DNA of 64,000 nucleotides from Corynebacterium efficiens YS-314 (lineage in GTDB: Bacteria > Actinomycetota > Actinomycetes > Mycobacteriales > Mycobacteriaceae), in contig NC_004369.1 in the NCBI RefSeq assembly GCF_000011305.1, positions 434,001 to 498,000 of the forward strand, read 5' to 3'. How positions within the stretch are numbered: the stretch's first letter is position 1; each line of letters opens with the position of its first letter. Position numbers and translations under genes: made by a program. The notes under the pieces were generated by a model that was not told where the DNA came from, did not search any database, and saw only the letters and a list, made by a program, of their open reading frames with translations. Positions 36,363 through 46,039 of the stretch are shown in pieces.

Positions 36363-37769
36363 GTGAGCGTGCTCGTTGTGGGGATGTCCCACAGGTCAGC
36401 ACCTGTTGCGCTTCTGGAGCGCCTCAGCATGGACGACTCCGTCCGTGGTCAAACCACCTCCGCACTCGTCGAGCGGCCATCACTGTCGGAGGCGCTGATC
36501 GTCTCCACGTGTAACCGCCTCGAGGTGTACACCGTCACCAGCAGTTTCCACACCGGTGTCAATGACGTGGTGGAGGTTCTGCATGAGATCAGCGGGGTCG
36601 ATATCGAGACCCTGCGCGGATACCTCTATGTCCGCTATGCCGACGCCGCCGCGGAGCACATGCTGGTGGTCGCCTCCGGCCTGGATTCCATGGTGGTCGG
36701 TGAGCAGCAGATCATCGGTCAGGTGCGCACCGCCTACCAGCAGGCCACCGAGGCCGGCACCGTCGGCCCGGCCCTGCACGCCCTGGCACAGACCGCCCTG
36801 CACACCGGCAAACGCGTCCACACGGAAACCGACATCGATGAGGCCGGTGCCTCCATGGTGTCCTTCGCCATCGACCGTGCGCTGACCCAGATGGGCATCG
36901 ACCCCGCCTCGGACAAGCCCCTGGCGGGCAAGACCGCGCTGGTGCTCGGCGCCGGTGCCATGAGTTCCCTGGCCGCCACCCACCTGGGTCGGGAGGGCGT
37001 CGACAAGCTCATCATGGCCAACCGCACCCGTGAGCGTGCCGAGCGCCTGGCCTCCCACTCGCTTGAGGCCGGGGTGCCCGCCGAGGTCGTCGACTTCGCC
37101 GACCGTGCCAGTGTCCTCGACCGCGTGGACATGGTGGTTTCCGCCACCGGAGCCGATGACTTCACCGTCAAACCCGCCGACATCCCGGCCGGTGTCCAGC
37201 TCATGCTCGTGGACCTGTCCATGCCGCGTGACATCGATGACGCCTGCGCAGAGGTGCCCGGGGTGGACCTGGTCAACATCGAGCGCCTGCACCGCGCCAA
37301 ACGCGAGGATCCCACCGGCGCTGCAGCCGAGGGGGCTGATGCCCTGGCCATCGTGCGCGAGGAACTGGAGGCCTTCACCTCCGAGCAGCGTATCCGCGAT
37401 GTGGTTCCGGCGGTGTCCGCGCTGCGTAAGCGCGCCAACGAGCTGCTTCTCGACGAGCTGGACCGCCTCCAGGCGCGCACCCCCGACATTTCCCAGGAGG
37501 ACTGGAAGGAAGTCACCCGCACCGTGCGTCGTGTCATGGATAAGTTCCTGCACGAGCCGACCGTCCGGGTGAAGAAACTGGCCGCCCGTTCCGGTTCGGT
37601 GTCCTATGAGTCCGCCCTCCAGGAGCTCTTCGGCCTGGAGGCCGTGCAGACCACCGCGCCCCCCGCGATCACCTCGGTCAACGCCTCCGACCTGCCCGAT
37701 GCGGGTATTGTCGCGATCGTGAATTCACCGTCCACCACAGGCCAGTCCGTGTCTGTGGACGGGTCCTAA
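36363..37769 (+). CDS. hemA: Glutamyl-tRNA reductase
   Basis: First committed enzyme of the C5 heme pathway, reducing Glu-tRNA to glutamate-1-semialdehyde. The 468-residue protein has catalytic Cys50 in [10 protein letters not shown], the substrate loop [12 protein letters not shown], the NADPH site [17 protein letters not shown] and a C-terminal dimerisation helix. The start is GTG 36363. Upstream, AATCAA (36299) and two TTGATT repeats (36311, 36324) form an inverted and a direct repeat that could be regulator half-sites, but I cannot name the regulator. hemC follows after 25 bases. One CGTCGAYAAGC word is at 36999. Confidence 0.95.
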   Translation: MSVLVVGMSHRSAPVALLERLSMDDSVRGQTTSALVERPSLSEALIVSTCNRLEVYTVTSSFHTGVNDVVEVLHEISGVDIETLRGYLYVRYADAAAEHMLVVASGLDSMVVGEQQIIGQVRTAYQQATEAGTVGPALHALAQTALHTGKRVHTETDIDEAGASMVSFAIDRALTQMGIDPASDKPLAGKTALVLGAGAMSSLAATHLGREGVDKLIMANRTRERAERLASHSLEAGVPAEVVDFADRASVLDRVDMVVSATGADDFTVKPADIPAGVQLMLVDLSMPRDIDDACAEVPGVDLVNIERLHRAKREDPTGAAAEGADALAIVREELEAFTSEQRIRDVVPAVSALRKRANELLLDELDRLQARTPDISQEDWKEVTRTVRRVMDKFLHEPTVRVKKLAARSGSVSYESALQELFGLEAVQTTAPPAITSVNASDLPDAGIVAIVNSPSTTGQSVSVDGS

Positions 37770-37794
37770 CGTCCACCTTCAATCAAGGAGCGCA

Positions 37795-38694
37795 ATGACA
37801 CTCAGAATCGGCACCCGCGGATCGAAACTGGCCACCACCCAGGCCGGTCACATGCGTGATCGGCTCAAGCATTTCGGCCGTGATGCCGAACTGACCATCG
37901 TCACCACCCCCGGCGATGTCAACATGTCCCCGGTCGAACGCATCGGCGTGGGCGTGTTCACCCAGGCCCTGCGCGATGCGTTGGTCGCCGACGAGATCGA
38001 TGTGGCGGTGCACTCCTTCAAGGACCTGCCCACCGCCCCGGACCCACGCTTCCACCTGGTGGTGCCCACCCGTGCCGATGCCCGTGATGCGCTCATCGCC
38101 CGCGATGGCCTGACCCTGGAGGAGCTGCCCGAGGGGGCGAAGGTGGGAACCTCCGCACCACGTCGCATCTCCCAGCTCAAGGCCCTGCGCCCCGACCTGG
38201 AGATCCTGCCGCTGCGGGGCAACATCGACACCCGCATGGGCAAGGTCACCTCCGGTGAGCTCGATGCGGTGGTCCTGGCGTTCGCCGGTCTGTCGCGCGT
38301 GGGCATGCAGGACCGCGCCACCCAGGTCTTCGACCCCGACATGCTCATGCCGGCACCCGCCCAGGGCGCCCTGGCCATCGAGTGCCGTGTGGAGGACGAG
38401 GACATCATCACCGGCCTGAACATGCTCATGCACGCCGACACCTATGTCACCGCCGTCGCCGAGCGCACCGTGCTCAACCGCCTGGAGGCCGGCTGCACCG
38501 CACCCGTGGCCGCCCACGCCACCCTCGATGGCTACGCCGGTGACACCATGACCCTGACCGCCGGTGTCTTCGCCCTCGACGGCTCCGAGCAGCTGGTCTT
38601 CTCCGCGCAGGGCGCGGGTGAGCGCCCCGAGGAGCTTGCGGAACAGGTCGCAGCCCAGCTCATCGAGCAGGGTGCAGCCACCCTCCTGGGGTAG
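37795..38694 (+). CDS. hemC: Hydroxymethylbilane synthase (porphobilinogen deaminase)
   Basis: Polymerises four porphobilinogens to hydroxymethylbilane. 299 residues, starting [16 protein letters not shown] with AAGGAG eight bases upstream. The dipyrromethane cofactor is attached to Cys234 in [11 protein letters not shown]. Active-site patches [12 protein letters not shown] and [17 protein letters not shown] are complete. It is second in the hemAC operon. The next synthesis steps, hemD and hemB, lie 14 kb away, separated by the qsu and iron-transport-like genes. Confidence 0.95.
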   Translation: MTLRIGTRGSKLATTQAGHMRDRLKHFGRDAELTIVTTPGDVNMSPVERIGVGVFTQALRDALVADEIDVAVHSFKDLPTAPDPRFHLVVPTRADARDALIARDGLTLEELPEGAKVGTSAPRRISQLKALRPDLEILPLRGNIDTRMGKVTSGELDAVVLAFAGLSRVGMQDRATQVFDPDMLMPAPAQGALAIECRVEDEDIITGLNMLMHADTYVTAVAERTVLNRLEAGCTAPVAAHATLDGYAGDTMTLTAGVFALDGSEQLVFSAQGAGERPEELAEQVAAQLIEQGAATLLG

Positions 38695-38883
38695 GCCCTC
38701 GGGTGGGGGCTTCCGGTGGTGGCTTCCGGCCCGGGATTCCGTAGGCCATCCCGCCAGTCACCGTAGAGTTGGGTGACAGTCTGCTCCCGGTGACGAATAA
38801 TCCGCTGGTTCGTGCAAGAATGGCTGTATCTGATTTGAACCGGCGAGGTTGCTCGCCCCGGCACGTGGAAGAGACCCGTTGTT

Positions 38884-39252
38884 GTGGCTGAATTGAAGAT
38901 TACCCAGAAGCACCTCACCATCCACCTCTCCTGGTGGGAGAAGATCGGTGCACGGCGCAGTCATCTCACCGTCCCCCTGCGCGCGATCCGTGACATCCAG
39001 GTCGTCGATGACGCCCTCGGGTCTGTCGAGGCCTCCGGTGCCCGCGGATTGACCCGGATCCCCGGCCTGTTCGTCGCCGGCACCCACACCTCCGAGCGGG
39101 ACGAGGAGAGCAACCACGAGAATGTCTTCTCCGTGTGCCGCCGGAAGGACCCGGGCCTGGTCATCGAGCTGGACAAGGTCAGCATCGGCCGCATCGTGGT
39201 CTCCACCCAGGATGCCCGCCGTTACGCCTCCGAACTGACACCGGTCCACTAG
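38884..39252 (+). CDS. Hypothetical small protein, PH-like
   Basis: 122 residues. The alternating pattern LTIHLSWWEKIGARRSHLTV with PLRAIRDIQVVDDA and a final helix TQDARRYASELT resembles small bacterial PH-domain-like proteins. No catalytic residues, membrane helix or signal. The start is GTG 38884. Upstream (38695-38883) I see no other gene. Function unknown. Confidence 0.72.
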   Translation: MAELKITQKHLTIHLSWWEKIGARRSHLTVPLRAIRDIQVVDDALGSVEASGARGLTRIPGLFVAGTHTSERDEESNHENVFSVCRRKDPGLVIELDKVSIGRIVVSTQDARRYASELTPVH

Positions 39253-39352
39253 CACTTACCTGCCGCTCACCGGGCTTCTCTGACACGACGGGCATGTTTG
39301 GCTACCATCGGGGCCACACGATCCGAAGCACCAATTGCCTAAGGAGAAGTAC

Positions 39353-39886
39353 ATGTCAAAGAAGATTCTTGTGGTATCCACCGATTTCGGTACCGAGAAG
39401 GATGAGCTGGTGGTGCCCGTCGACAAGCTCAGGGAGCTGGGGCACGAGGTCACCGTGGTCACCCCGAACGGCAAGCCCGTCCAGACGGTGGTGGGAGATA
39501 AGGACTGGGACCTGGAGTTCCCCGTCGACGGTGATCTGGCCAGCCACCTGAACAACGACTATGACGTGCTGCTGCTGCCCGGTGGCACCGTCAACGCCGA
39601 CAACGCGCGCCTGGACGATGATGTCCTCGCGGTGCTGAAGAAGCAGGCCGGGGCGGGCCGCACCGTTGCGGCGATCTGCCACGCGCCGTGGACGCTTATC
39701 GACGCCGGACTCGCCCGCGACAAGAACCTCACGTCCTACATCTCTGTGAGGATCGACCTGGAGAATGCCGGTGCGAACTGGCACGATGTGCCGGTCCAGG
39801 TGTGTGACACCGCCGGCTGGAAGCTGATCACCTCCCGTAACCCGGGTGATCTCGCCCCCTTCATCGAGGCCATCGATCAGGCCTAG
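39353..39886 (+). CDS. DJ-1/PfpI family protein
   Basis: 177 residues of the DJ-1/PfpI fold. The nucleophile-elbow cysteine Cys109 lies in AAICHAPWTLIDAG, as in PfpI, YhbO and related deglycase or protease-like members, and the Glu of the site is probably in the N-terminal FGTEKDELV stretch. It starts at ATG 39353 (MSKKILVVSTDF) with AAGGAG nine bases upstream. Its TAG stop overlaps the qsuR stop on the opposite strand within one CCTAGG. Two CGTCGAYAAGC words lie in it (39419 and 39694). Confidence 0.9.
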   Translation: MSKKILVVSTDFGTEKDELVVPVDKLRELGHEVTVVTPNGKPVQTVVGDKDWDLEFPVDGDLASHLNNDYDVLLLPGGTVNADNARLDDDVLAVLKKQAGAGRTVAAICHAPWTLIDAGLARDKNLTSYISVRIDLENAGANWHDVPVQVCDTAGWKLITSRNPGDLAPFIEAIDQA

Positions 39887-40872
39887 GTTGTTTCTGAATC
39901 TCCCCCTGATGTCGCCGGTGAGGCGGTGTCGGGGGGAGTTTCTGCTGCGCTGGGTGTGGCGGTGTGGCCCACGGCTTCGGGTGGCATGAGCACAGGTTCG
40001 GTGAATCGGCGCAGCAGGGTGGTCACCTCGGGGGAGGGCTGTGGATCCCAGGTGGCCCAGGTGCGCACCACCAGATCATCACCGGCGGCATCCTCACCCA
40101 CCAGGGGGATCCACACCCAGCCGGGGAAGTTCTTGCCCGCCGAGGTCTTGGTGGTCAGGGCGACATCCGCCTCGACCAGGTCGGCGATCAGGGCGCTGTA
40201 CTGACCGAATTTACGGAAGATCCAGGTCGCTGCCACCCCCGCGGATAACATCGCGTTTTTCAGGATCTCCTCCTGCACACGGACCTCACCACGGGAATGG
40301 GCCAGCACCCGCAGCCCCTCCATGTCCTCCAGGGTGGCGGATTCCCGGTGGCGCAGTGTGTGGCGGAGTTCCGATCCCTCCCGGATGACAATGCCCAGGC
40401 GCTGCTGATACACCAGGTGGGTGGGGAAGGCCTCGCTCTGACGCCGGGCCAGTGCGATGTCCAGCTTCTTCTGCTTGAGCATGATGAGCTGTTCATCGGT
40501 GGGGGCCTCGATGAGGGAGACACGGAAATTCTCCCCCCTGGTGCTCAGGCGTTCCCGCAGCCAGGCGCTGGGCAAACCGGGTGGCACCCCGATGTTGATG
40601 CTGACAATCAGGTGCTCACCCGATCTGATCTCATCGATCACCGACTGCATCCGGTTGAGCAGTTCCACGGCCTCATCATGCAGCGCCTCACCCGCCTTGG
40701 TCATATGCACCCCGCGGGAATGACGTTCCAACAGGGGCGCTCCGACCTCTGCCTCCAACGCGGCCATCTGCCTGCTCAGGGCGGGTTGGGAGATGTGGAG
40801 TTCCTCGGCGGCACGGAAGATCTGGCCGTGGCGGACCACCTCCACAAACGATCTCAACTGTTCCATGTTCAT
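39883..40872 (-). CDS. qsuR: LysR-type regulator QsuR
   Basis: 329 residues, with an N-terminal winged HTH (MEQLRSFVEVVRHGQIFRAA, then LHISQPALSRQMAALEAEVG) and a periplasmic-binding-type effector domain. The C-terminal ~30 residues are Ala/Thr/Pro/Ser-rich, beyond the usual fold. In C. glutamicum QsuR activates the divergent qsuABCD genes in response to chorismate. Gene order here is identical, so the role is inferred with good confidence. The start is ATG 40872 or ATG 40866. Two inverted repeats in the qsuR-qsuA interval are its likely sites. Confidence 0.9.
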   Translation of the reverse strand: MNMEQLRSFVEVVRHGQIFRAAEELHISQPALSRQMAALEAEVGAPLLERHSRGVHMTKAGEALHDEAVELLNRMQSVIDEIRSGEHLIVSINIGVPPGLPSAWLRERLSTRGENFRVSLIEAPTDEQLIMLKQKKLDIALARRQSEAFPTHLVYQQRLGIVIREGSELRHTLRHRESATLEDMEGLRVLAHSRGEVRVQEEILKNAMLSAGVAATWIFRKFGQYSALIADLVEADVALTTKTSAGKNFPGWVWIPLVGEDAAGDDLVVRTWATWDPQPSPEVTTLLRRFTEPVLMPPEAVGHTATPSAAETPPDTASPATSGGDSETT

Positions 40873-40906
40873 CTCGGGGGCTCCTGTTCATGGGGTCGAC
40901 GTGGGC

Positions 40907-40957
40907 GATATGCGAAGTCTGCATATCCGAATTGCGCTATATGCATTTGTACTATAG
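40907..40957. promoter_or_regulatory. Probable QsuR operators between qsuR and qsuA
   Basis: GATATGC-N7-GCATATC (40907-40927) is a perfect 7-bp inverted repeat. CTATA-N11-TATAG (40937-40957) is a second, with the T-N11-A form of LysR sites. They start 35 bases upstream of qsuR. The paired high- and low-affinity site arrangement is typical of LysR-family control regions. Binding is inferred. Confidence 0.6.
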
Positions 40958-41124
40958 GTCACAGGAGAATAGTCTTCATCGCAAGGGACACATCAGATCC
41001 TCTGCATAGCCTAGAGCTCGGTAGGTCAGGACCCAGATAATCCCTACCTGTAGCGCGACCCACACCCGGGACGATAGATGCAGACAACCCGCCACCGGCG
41101 GAGGTGCCACGAAAACGCCCTACT

Positions 41125-41141
41125 CCAGACCACCGGTCTGG
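41125..41141 (+). promoter_or_regulatory. Inverted repeat in the qsuA leader
   Basis: CCAGACC-ACC-GGTCTGG, 7-bp arms with a 3-base loop, about 70 bases before the qsuA start. It could be another operator or a hairpin in the transcript leader. Apart from this and the QsuR sites, the 340-base interval holds nothing else I can name. Confidence 0.35.
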
Positions 41142-41212
41142 TCAGACGTTGATGCGGCACTGGAGGCACTGGCCTCTGAACCGTCCCGCAAGAACCCTAA
41201 GAACAAGGAACG

Positions 41213-42814
41213 ATGATGAGTAAGAACACACAGGGTTCTGTGAACCCGGATCCCCGTGACCACGGGGATGACATGATGCCGGCCGCTGGGTCGACCGCTG
41301 TGACTGATTCAACCCCCGACGCAGCGCCCGACGCAGCGCCCGTCAAGACCCCGAAGAAGGCCGCGCTCTCCAGCTGGATCGGTTCAGCACTGGAGTACTA
41401 CGATTTCGCGGTCTACGGAACCGCCGCCGCCCTGGTGCTCAACCAGCTCTTCTTCCCCGAGGACACCGCCCCGGGTGTCGCGATCCTGGCCTCCATGGCC
41501 ACCGTCGGTGTGGCCTATGTCGTCCGCCCGCTCGGTGCCCTGATCATGGGGCCGTTGGCCGACCGTTATGGCCGTAAATTCGTGCTCATGCTGTGCCTGT
41601 TCCTCATCGGCGCCAGCACCTTCATCGTGGGCTGCCTGCCCACCTTCGACCAGGCCGGCTACCTTGCCCCGGCGCTGCTGGTCATCTGCCGCATCATCCA
41701 GGGCCTGTCTGCCTCCGGTGAACAGTCCAGTGCGATCTCAGTCTCCCTGGAGCACGCCACCGAACACCGACGCGCGCTGACCGCCAGCTGGACCCTGCAC
41801 GGCACCCAGTTCGGCACTCTGCTGGCCACGGCCGTGTTCATCCCCTTCACCATCTTCCTCAGCGAGGACGCCCTCATGTCCTGGGGTTGGCGTGTGCCGT
41901 TCTGGCTGTCCGCCGTGGTTGTGCTCGTCGCCTTCCTGATCCGCCGCGGTCTGGAGGAGCCACCGGCCTTCCGTGAGAACAAGCAGGAGATCGCCGGCGG
42001 TCCGTCCCCGCTGGCCATGACCCTGAAGTACCACAAGGCCGCCGTCGCCCGTGTGGCCGTGGCCGCCATGATCAACTCCGTCAACGTGGTCTTCACCGTG
42101 TGGTCATTGTCCTTCGCCACCAACGTGGTCGGCCTCGACCGCTCCACCATGCTCATGGTGCCCGTGGTGGCCAACCTGGTCGCCCTGCTGGCCATCCCGT
42201 TCTCCGGCGCACTGGCAGACCGCTTCGGTCGCCGCCCCGTCTTCATCCTCGGAGCCCTGGGTGCCGGTCTGGCCATGAACGGTTACCTGGGTGCGATCTA
42301 CTCCGGCAGCTGGGTCATGATCTTCGCCATGGGCATCCTCATGTCCGGTCTGCTGTACTCCATGTCCAATGCGGTGTGGCCGGCCTTCTACGCAGAGATG
42401 TTCCCCACCTCGGTGCGTGTGACCGGCCTGGCGCTGGGCACGCAGATCGGCTTCGCGGTCTCCGGTGGCTTCGCCCCGGTCATCGCCTCCCTGCTGGCCG
42501 GTGCGGAGGGGGACAACTGGGTCCGGGTCGCCATCTTCGTCGGCGTGGTCTGCCTCGTCGCCGCGGGTGCCGCCCTGACCGCCAAGGAGACCAAGGACCT
42601 CAACCTCGATGAGATTGATGCCCTGCACCTTGCCCGCGGTGAGGCTGCAGATCTCGCCCGTGCCGGTGTCACCACCGTAGCCGCACGCCCCACCACCGTC
42701 GTGGTCGGCGCTGATGGGTCGGTGACCCGCACGGGCAGGAACCCCGGCGTGCATGCCGGGGCCACCTCCCGGGAAAACACTGATAACCATGATGCACAGG
42801 AGTCCTACCGCTAA
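41213..42814 (+). CDS. qsuA: Shikimate/quinate MFS transporter
   Basis: 533 residues, MFS of the metabolite:H+ symporter type (ShiA/ProP-like). WIGSALEYYDFAVYGTAAAL in helix 1 and PLADRYGRKFVLMLCLFLIGA are hallmarks of that branch, as is GALADRFGRRPVFILGALGAG. An unusual ~45-residue hydrophilic head (two DAAP repeats) and a ~75-residue hydrophilic tail flank the 12 helices. It starts at ATG 41213 with AAGGAA upstream (ATG 41216 also possible). The stop overlaps the qsuB start (TAATG), so the genes are coupled. Substrate assignment is from synteny with C. glutamicum. Confidence 0.88.
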   Translation: MMSKNTQGSVNPDPRDHGDDMMPAAGSTAVTDSTPDAAPDAAPVKTPKKAALSSWIGSALEYYDFAVYGTAAALVLNQLFFPEDTAPGVAILASMATVGVAYVVRPLGALIMGPLADRYGRKFVLMLCLFLIGASTFIVGCLPTFDQAGYLAPALLVICRIIQGLSASGEQSSAISVSLEHATEHRRALTASWTLHGTQFGTLLATAVFIPFTIFLSEDALMSWGWRVPFWLSAVVVLVAFLIRRGLEEPPAFRENKQEIAGGPSPLAMTLKYHKAAVARVAVAAMINSVNVVFTVWSLSFATNVVGLDRSTMLMVPVVANLVALLAIPFSGALADRFGRRPVFILGALGAGLAMNGYLGAIYSGSWVMIFAMGILMSGLLYSMSNAVWPAFYAEMFPTSVRVTGLALGTQIGFAVSGGFAPVIASLLAGAEGDNWVRVAIFVGVVCLVAAGAALTAKETKDLNLDEIDALHLARGEAADLARAGVTTVAARPTTVVVGADGSVTRTGRNPGVHAGATSRENTDNHDAQESYR

Positions 42815-44682
42815 TGCGCACGTCGATCGCCACCGTCTGTTTATCAGGAACCCTCGCCGAGAAACTCCGCGCCGCCGCCGACGCCGGCTTTGACGGCGTG
42901 GAAATCTTCGAACAGGACCTCACCGTCTCCCCCCACTCCCCGGAGCAGATCCGGCAGCGGGCCGCCGACCTGGGGCTGACCCTGGATCTCTTCCAGCCCT
43001 TCCGGGATTTCGAGGGGGTGGAGGAGGAACAGTTCGTGAAGAATCTCCGCCGCATGGAGGCGAAGTTCGCACTGATGAACCGGTTGGGGATCGACACCAT
43101 CCTGCTGTGCTCCAATGTCGCCACCGCGACCATCAACGATGATGAACTCTTCGCCAGCCAGCTGCGCCGCGCCGGGGACCTGGCACAGCGCTACCAGGTC
43201 CGCATCGCTTATGAGGCGCTGGCGTGGGGGCGGTTCGTCAACGATTTCGAGCATGCCCAGCGCATCGTCGACATGGCCGACCACCCCCAGGTGGGCACCT
43301 GCCTGGATACCTTCCACATCCTCTCCCGCGGGTGGTCCACCGACGCGGTGGAGCAGATCCCCGGCGAGAAGATCTTCTTCGTCCAGCTTGCCGATGCCCC
43401 CAAGCTCAGCATGGACATCCTGTCCTGGTCCCGCCACCACCGGGTCTTCCCCGGGGAGGGCGATTTCGACCTGGTGAAATTCATGACCCACCTCGCCCGC
43501 ACCGGATACGACGGACCCATCTCCCTGGAGATCTTCAATGATTCCTTCCGCAAGGCCGATGTGGCCCGCACGGCCGTCGATGGTCTGCGGTCCCTGCGCT
43601 GGTTGGAGGACCAGACGTGGCACGCCCTGGCCGAGGACGAACGCGATGTGACCCTGCAGCTGTCCCCGCTGCCGGAGGTCGCAGAACCCGCCGGTGTGGA
43701 TTTCCTCGAGATCTCCACCGGACGGCTGGGGGAGACCATCCGGGTGCTCCACCAGCTGGGTTTCCAGCTCGGTGGCCACCACCGCAGCAAATCCGACTTC
43801 CAGGTCTGGACCCAGGGGCCGGTCCGCATCGTCATCGGTGACCGCGGGCCCACCGGCGCCGCCACCACCATCACCGGGCTCGGTTTCGCCACCCCGGATC
43901 CGGCCTCCGCGCAGCAGCGCGCCCATCTCCTCCAGGCGGGCACCATCGCCCGGACCCGCGAGGACGATGAGGCAGATCTGCGGGGCGCCTACGCCCCCGA
44001 CGGCACCGAGGTGTTCTTCGGTGAGGTCAGCCCGGACGGATTCCCCACCTGGCTCGATGAGTTCGGTGTGGAGAAGACCGACCAGGTGTCCGACAGCCTC
44101 ATCACCGGGATCGACCACATCAACCTCGCTCAGCCCTGGCAGCACTTCGACGAGTCCATCCTCTTCTACACCTCCCTCATGGCGCTGGAGGCCCGCGACC
44201 GCGATGAGTTCCCCAGCCCCATCGGTCTGATCAGCAACCAGGTGATGAGCTCACCCAATGACGCCGTGCGTCTGCTGCTCAGCATCGCCCCGGAGGACGG
44301 GGAACAGGGTGATTTCCTGGACGCCGCCTACCCCGAGCACATCGCGCTCACCACCACCGATATCGTCGCGGTGGCCCGCCGTGCACGCAAGCGTGGCCTG
44401 GCGTTCCTCCCCGTCCCGGAGAACTACTTCGAGGACCTGCAGGCACGTTTCGATCTCGACCCGGAGTTCCTGGATCTGCTACGCGAGAACAACCTGCTCT
44501 ATGACCGTGATGACCACGGTGGGGAATTCCTCCACTTCTACACCCGCACCCTGGGCACCATGTTCATCGAGGTCGTGGAACGCCGCGGTGGTTTCACCGG
44601 CTGGGGTGAGACCAACGCACCGGTTCGGCTCGCCGCCCAGTACCGCACGATCCGCGACGCCGAGCGCGGGGTCCCGCGCTAA
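42814..44682 (+). CDS. qsuB: 3-dehydroshikimate dehydratase, two-domain form
   Basis: Converts 3-dehydroshikimate to protocatechuate. 622 residues. The N-terminal ~280 form an AP-endonuclease-2/xylose-isomerase-like TIM barrel binding a divalent metal (ETARGS-like SIATVCLSGTLAEKLRAAAD, VGTCLDTFHILSRG, GYDGPISLEIFNDSFR). The C-terminal ~320 form a 4-hydroxyphenylpyruvate-dioxygenase-like part with two VOC modules (GIDHINLAQPWQHFDESILF and a final FLHFYTRTLGTMFIEVVERRGG). In HPPD the His, His, Glu triad binds iron; here H of DHIN and E of FIEV remain. The C-terminal domain's contribution is not obvious. Confidence 0.9.
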   Translation: MRTSIATVCLSGTLAEKLRAAADAGFDGVEIFEQDLTVSPHSPEQIRQRAADLGLTLDLFQPFRDFEGVEEEQFVKNLRRMEAKFALMNRLGIDTILLCSNVATATINDDELFASQLRRAGDLAQRYQVRIAYEALAWGRFVNDFEHAQRIVDMADHPQVGTCLDTFHILSRGWSTDAVEQIPGEKIFFVQLADAPKLSMDILSWSRHHRVFPGEGDFDLVKFMTHLARTGYDGPISLEIFNDSFRKADVARTAVDGLRSLRWLEDQTWHALAEDERDVTLQLSPLPEVAEPAGVDFLEISTGRLGETIRVLHQLGFQLGGHHRSKSDFQVWTQGPVRIVIGDRGPTGAATTITGLGFATPDPASAQQRAHLLQAGTIARTREDDEADLRGAYAPDGTEVFFGEVSPDGFPTWLDEFGVEKTDQVSDSLITGIDHINLAQPWQHFDESILFYTSLMALEARDRDEFPSPIGLISNQVMSSPNDAVRLLLSIAPEDGEQGDFLDAAYPEHIALTTTDIVAVARRARKRGLAFLPVPENYFEDLQARFDLDPEFLDLLRENNLLYDRDDHGGEFLHFYTRTLGTMFIEVVERRGGFTGWGETNAPVRLAAQYRTIRDAERGVPR

Positions 44683-44725
44683 CCACGCGCCGGACCAGAT
44701 GAGAAAAAACCGAGAAAGGACACTG

Positions 44726-45184
44726 ATGATGACGGGCAGGATTCTGCTGCTCAACGGCCCCAACCTCAATATGTTGGGGCTGCGGGAACCGGAGATCTAC
44801 GGCCACGCCACCCTGGATGATGTGGTGGAGCTGGTCCGAGCGCGGGCAGAACACCACGGACTTGAGGTGGATGCGGTGCAGAGCAACCACGAGGGCGATC
44901 TCATCGACGCCCTGCACCGAGCCCGGGGCACCCACCTCGGGTGTGTGCTCAACCCGGGCGGGCTCACCCACACCTCCGTGTCACTGCTCGACGCGGTGAA
45001 GGCCTCCGAGCTGCCCACCGTGGAGGTGCACATCAGCAACCCCCACGCGCGGGAGAGCTTCCGCCACCACTCCTATATCTCCCCGGTCGCCGCGGCCGTC
45101 ATCGCCGGTGCCGGCGTGGACGGGTACGGTTTCGCCGTGGACATCCTCGCCAACAACCATCTTCAAAGGACAGCGTCACAGTAA
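44726..45184 (+). CDS. qsuC: 3-dehydroquinate dehydratase, type II
   Basis: Interconverts 3-dehydroquinate and 3-dehydroshikimate. 152 residues, the normal length of the type II dodecameric enzyme. The catalytic Tyr is in REPEIYGHATLDDV, the active-site loop is LNMLGLREPE, and catalytic HISN (VEVHISNPHARESFR) with NPGGLTHTSV follows. It starts at ATG 44726 or ATG 44729 with AAAGGA upstream. The TAA stop overlaps the qsuD ATG. It may serve both quinate breakdown and the shikimate pathway, the aroQ role. Confidence 0.93.
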   Translation: MMTGRILLLNGPNLNMLGLREPEIYGHATLDDVVELVRARAEHHGLEVDAVQSNHEGDLIDALHRARGTHLGCVLNPGGLTHTSVSLLDAVKASELPTVEVHISNPHARESFRHHSYISPVAAAVIAGAGVDGYGFAVDILANNHLQRTASQ

Positions 45185-46038
45185 TGAACCACGACAGTAT
45201 TCTCCTCGGACTGATCGGCGAGGACATCTCCCTCTCCCGTACCCCGGCCATGCACGAGGCGGAGGGCCTCGCCCAGGGCGCGGCGACCGTCTACCGACGC
45301 ATCGACACCCTCACCGACCGTGCCCGGGGTCGCTCCCTCCAGGAGCTTCTCGACGCCGCCCGCTCCACCGGTTTCAACGGCCTCAACATCACCCACCCCT
45401 ACAAGCAGGCGGTCCTGCCGCTGCTGGATGAGGTCTCCGAGCAGGCCGCCCAGCTGGGTGCGGTCAACACCGTCGTCATCGGTGAGGACGGTCGCACGAG
45501 CGGGCACAACACCGATGTCACCGGGTTCGCCCGCGGACTGGAGGAGGGCCTGCCCGACGCCACCATGACCACCGTGGTGCAGGTCGGCGCCGGCGGCGTG
45601 GGTAATGCCGTGGCCTACTCCCTGGTCACCCACGGGGTGGAACAGCTGCAGGTGGCGGACCTGGATCCGGCCCGTGCGCAGGCGCTCGCCGACGCCATCA
45701 ACTCTGCCATCGGTCGCGAGGCCGTCCACGGCATCGACGCCCGTGGTGTGGAGGAGGCCATCGCCGCCGCGGACGGCGTGGTCAACGCCACCCCGATGGG
45801 CATGCTCGCCCACCCGGGCACCGCCTTCGACACCTCGTGCCTGACCCCACACCACTGGGTGGGGGATGTCGTGTACATGCCCATTGAGACTCAGCTGCTC
45901 AAGGACGCCCGTGCGCTGGGTTGCCGCACCCTGGATGGCACCCGCATGGCGATCCACCAGGCGGTGGATGCCTTCCGCCTGTTCACCGGGCTGGAGCCCG
46001 ATGTGGAGCGGATGCGCGCAACGTTCCTGTCCCTCTAG
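45184..46038 (+). CDS. qsuD: Quinate/shikimate dehydrogenase
   Basis: 284 residues of the AroE-like family. The substrate-binding site is GEDISLSRTPAMHEAEG with NGLNITHPYKQAVLPLLD, where the Lys is catalytic. The NAD(P) site is VVQVGAGGVGNAVAYSL, with D in VADLDPARA suggesting NAD preference, as in QsuD-like enzymes that oxidise quinate with NAD. It is last in qsuABCD, overlapping qsuC at TAATG. Its TAG stop lies inside the left 6-bp target duplication of the IS at 46040. Confidence 0.92.
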   Translation: MNHDSILLGLIGEDISLSRTPAMHEAEGLAQGAATVYRRIDTLTDRARGRSLQELLDAARSTGFNGLNITHPYKQAVLPLLDEVSEQAAQLGAVNTVVIGEDGRTSGHNTDVTGFARGLEEGLPDATMTTVVQVGAGGVGNAVAYSLVTHGVEQLQVADLDPARAQALADAINSAIGREAVHGIDARGVEEAIAAADGVVNATPMGMLAHPGTAFDTSCLTPHHWVGDVVYMPIETQLLKDARALGCRTLDGTRMAIHQAVDAFRLFTGLEPDVERMRATFLSL

Positions 46039-46039
46039 A

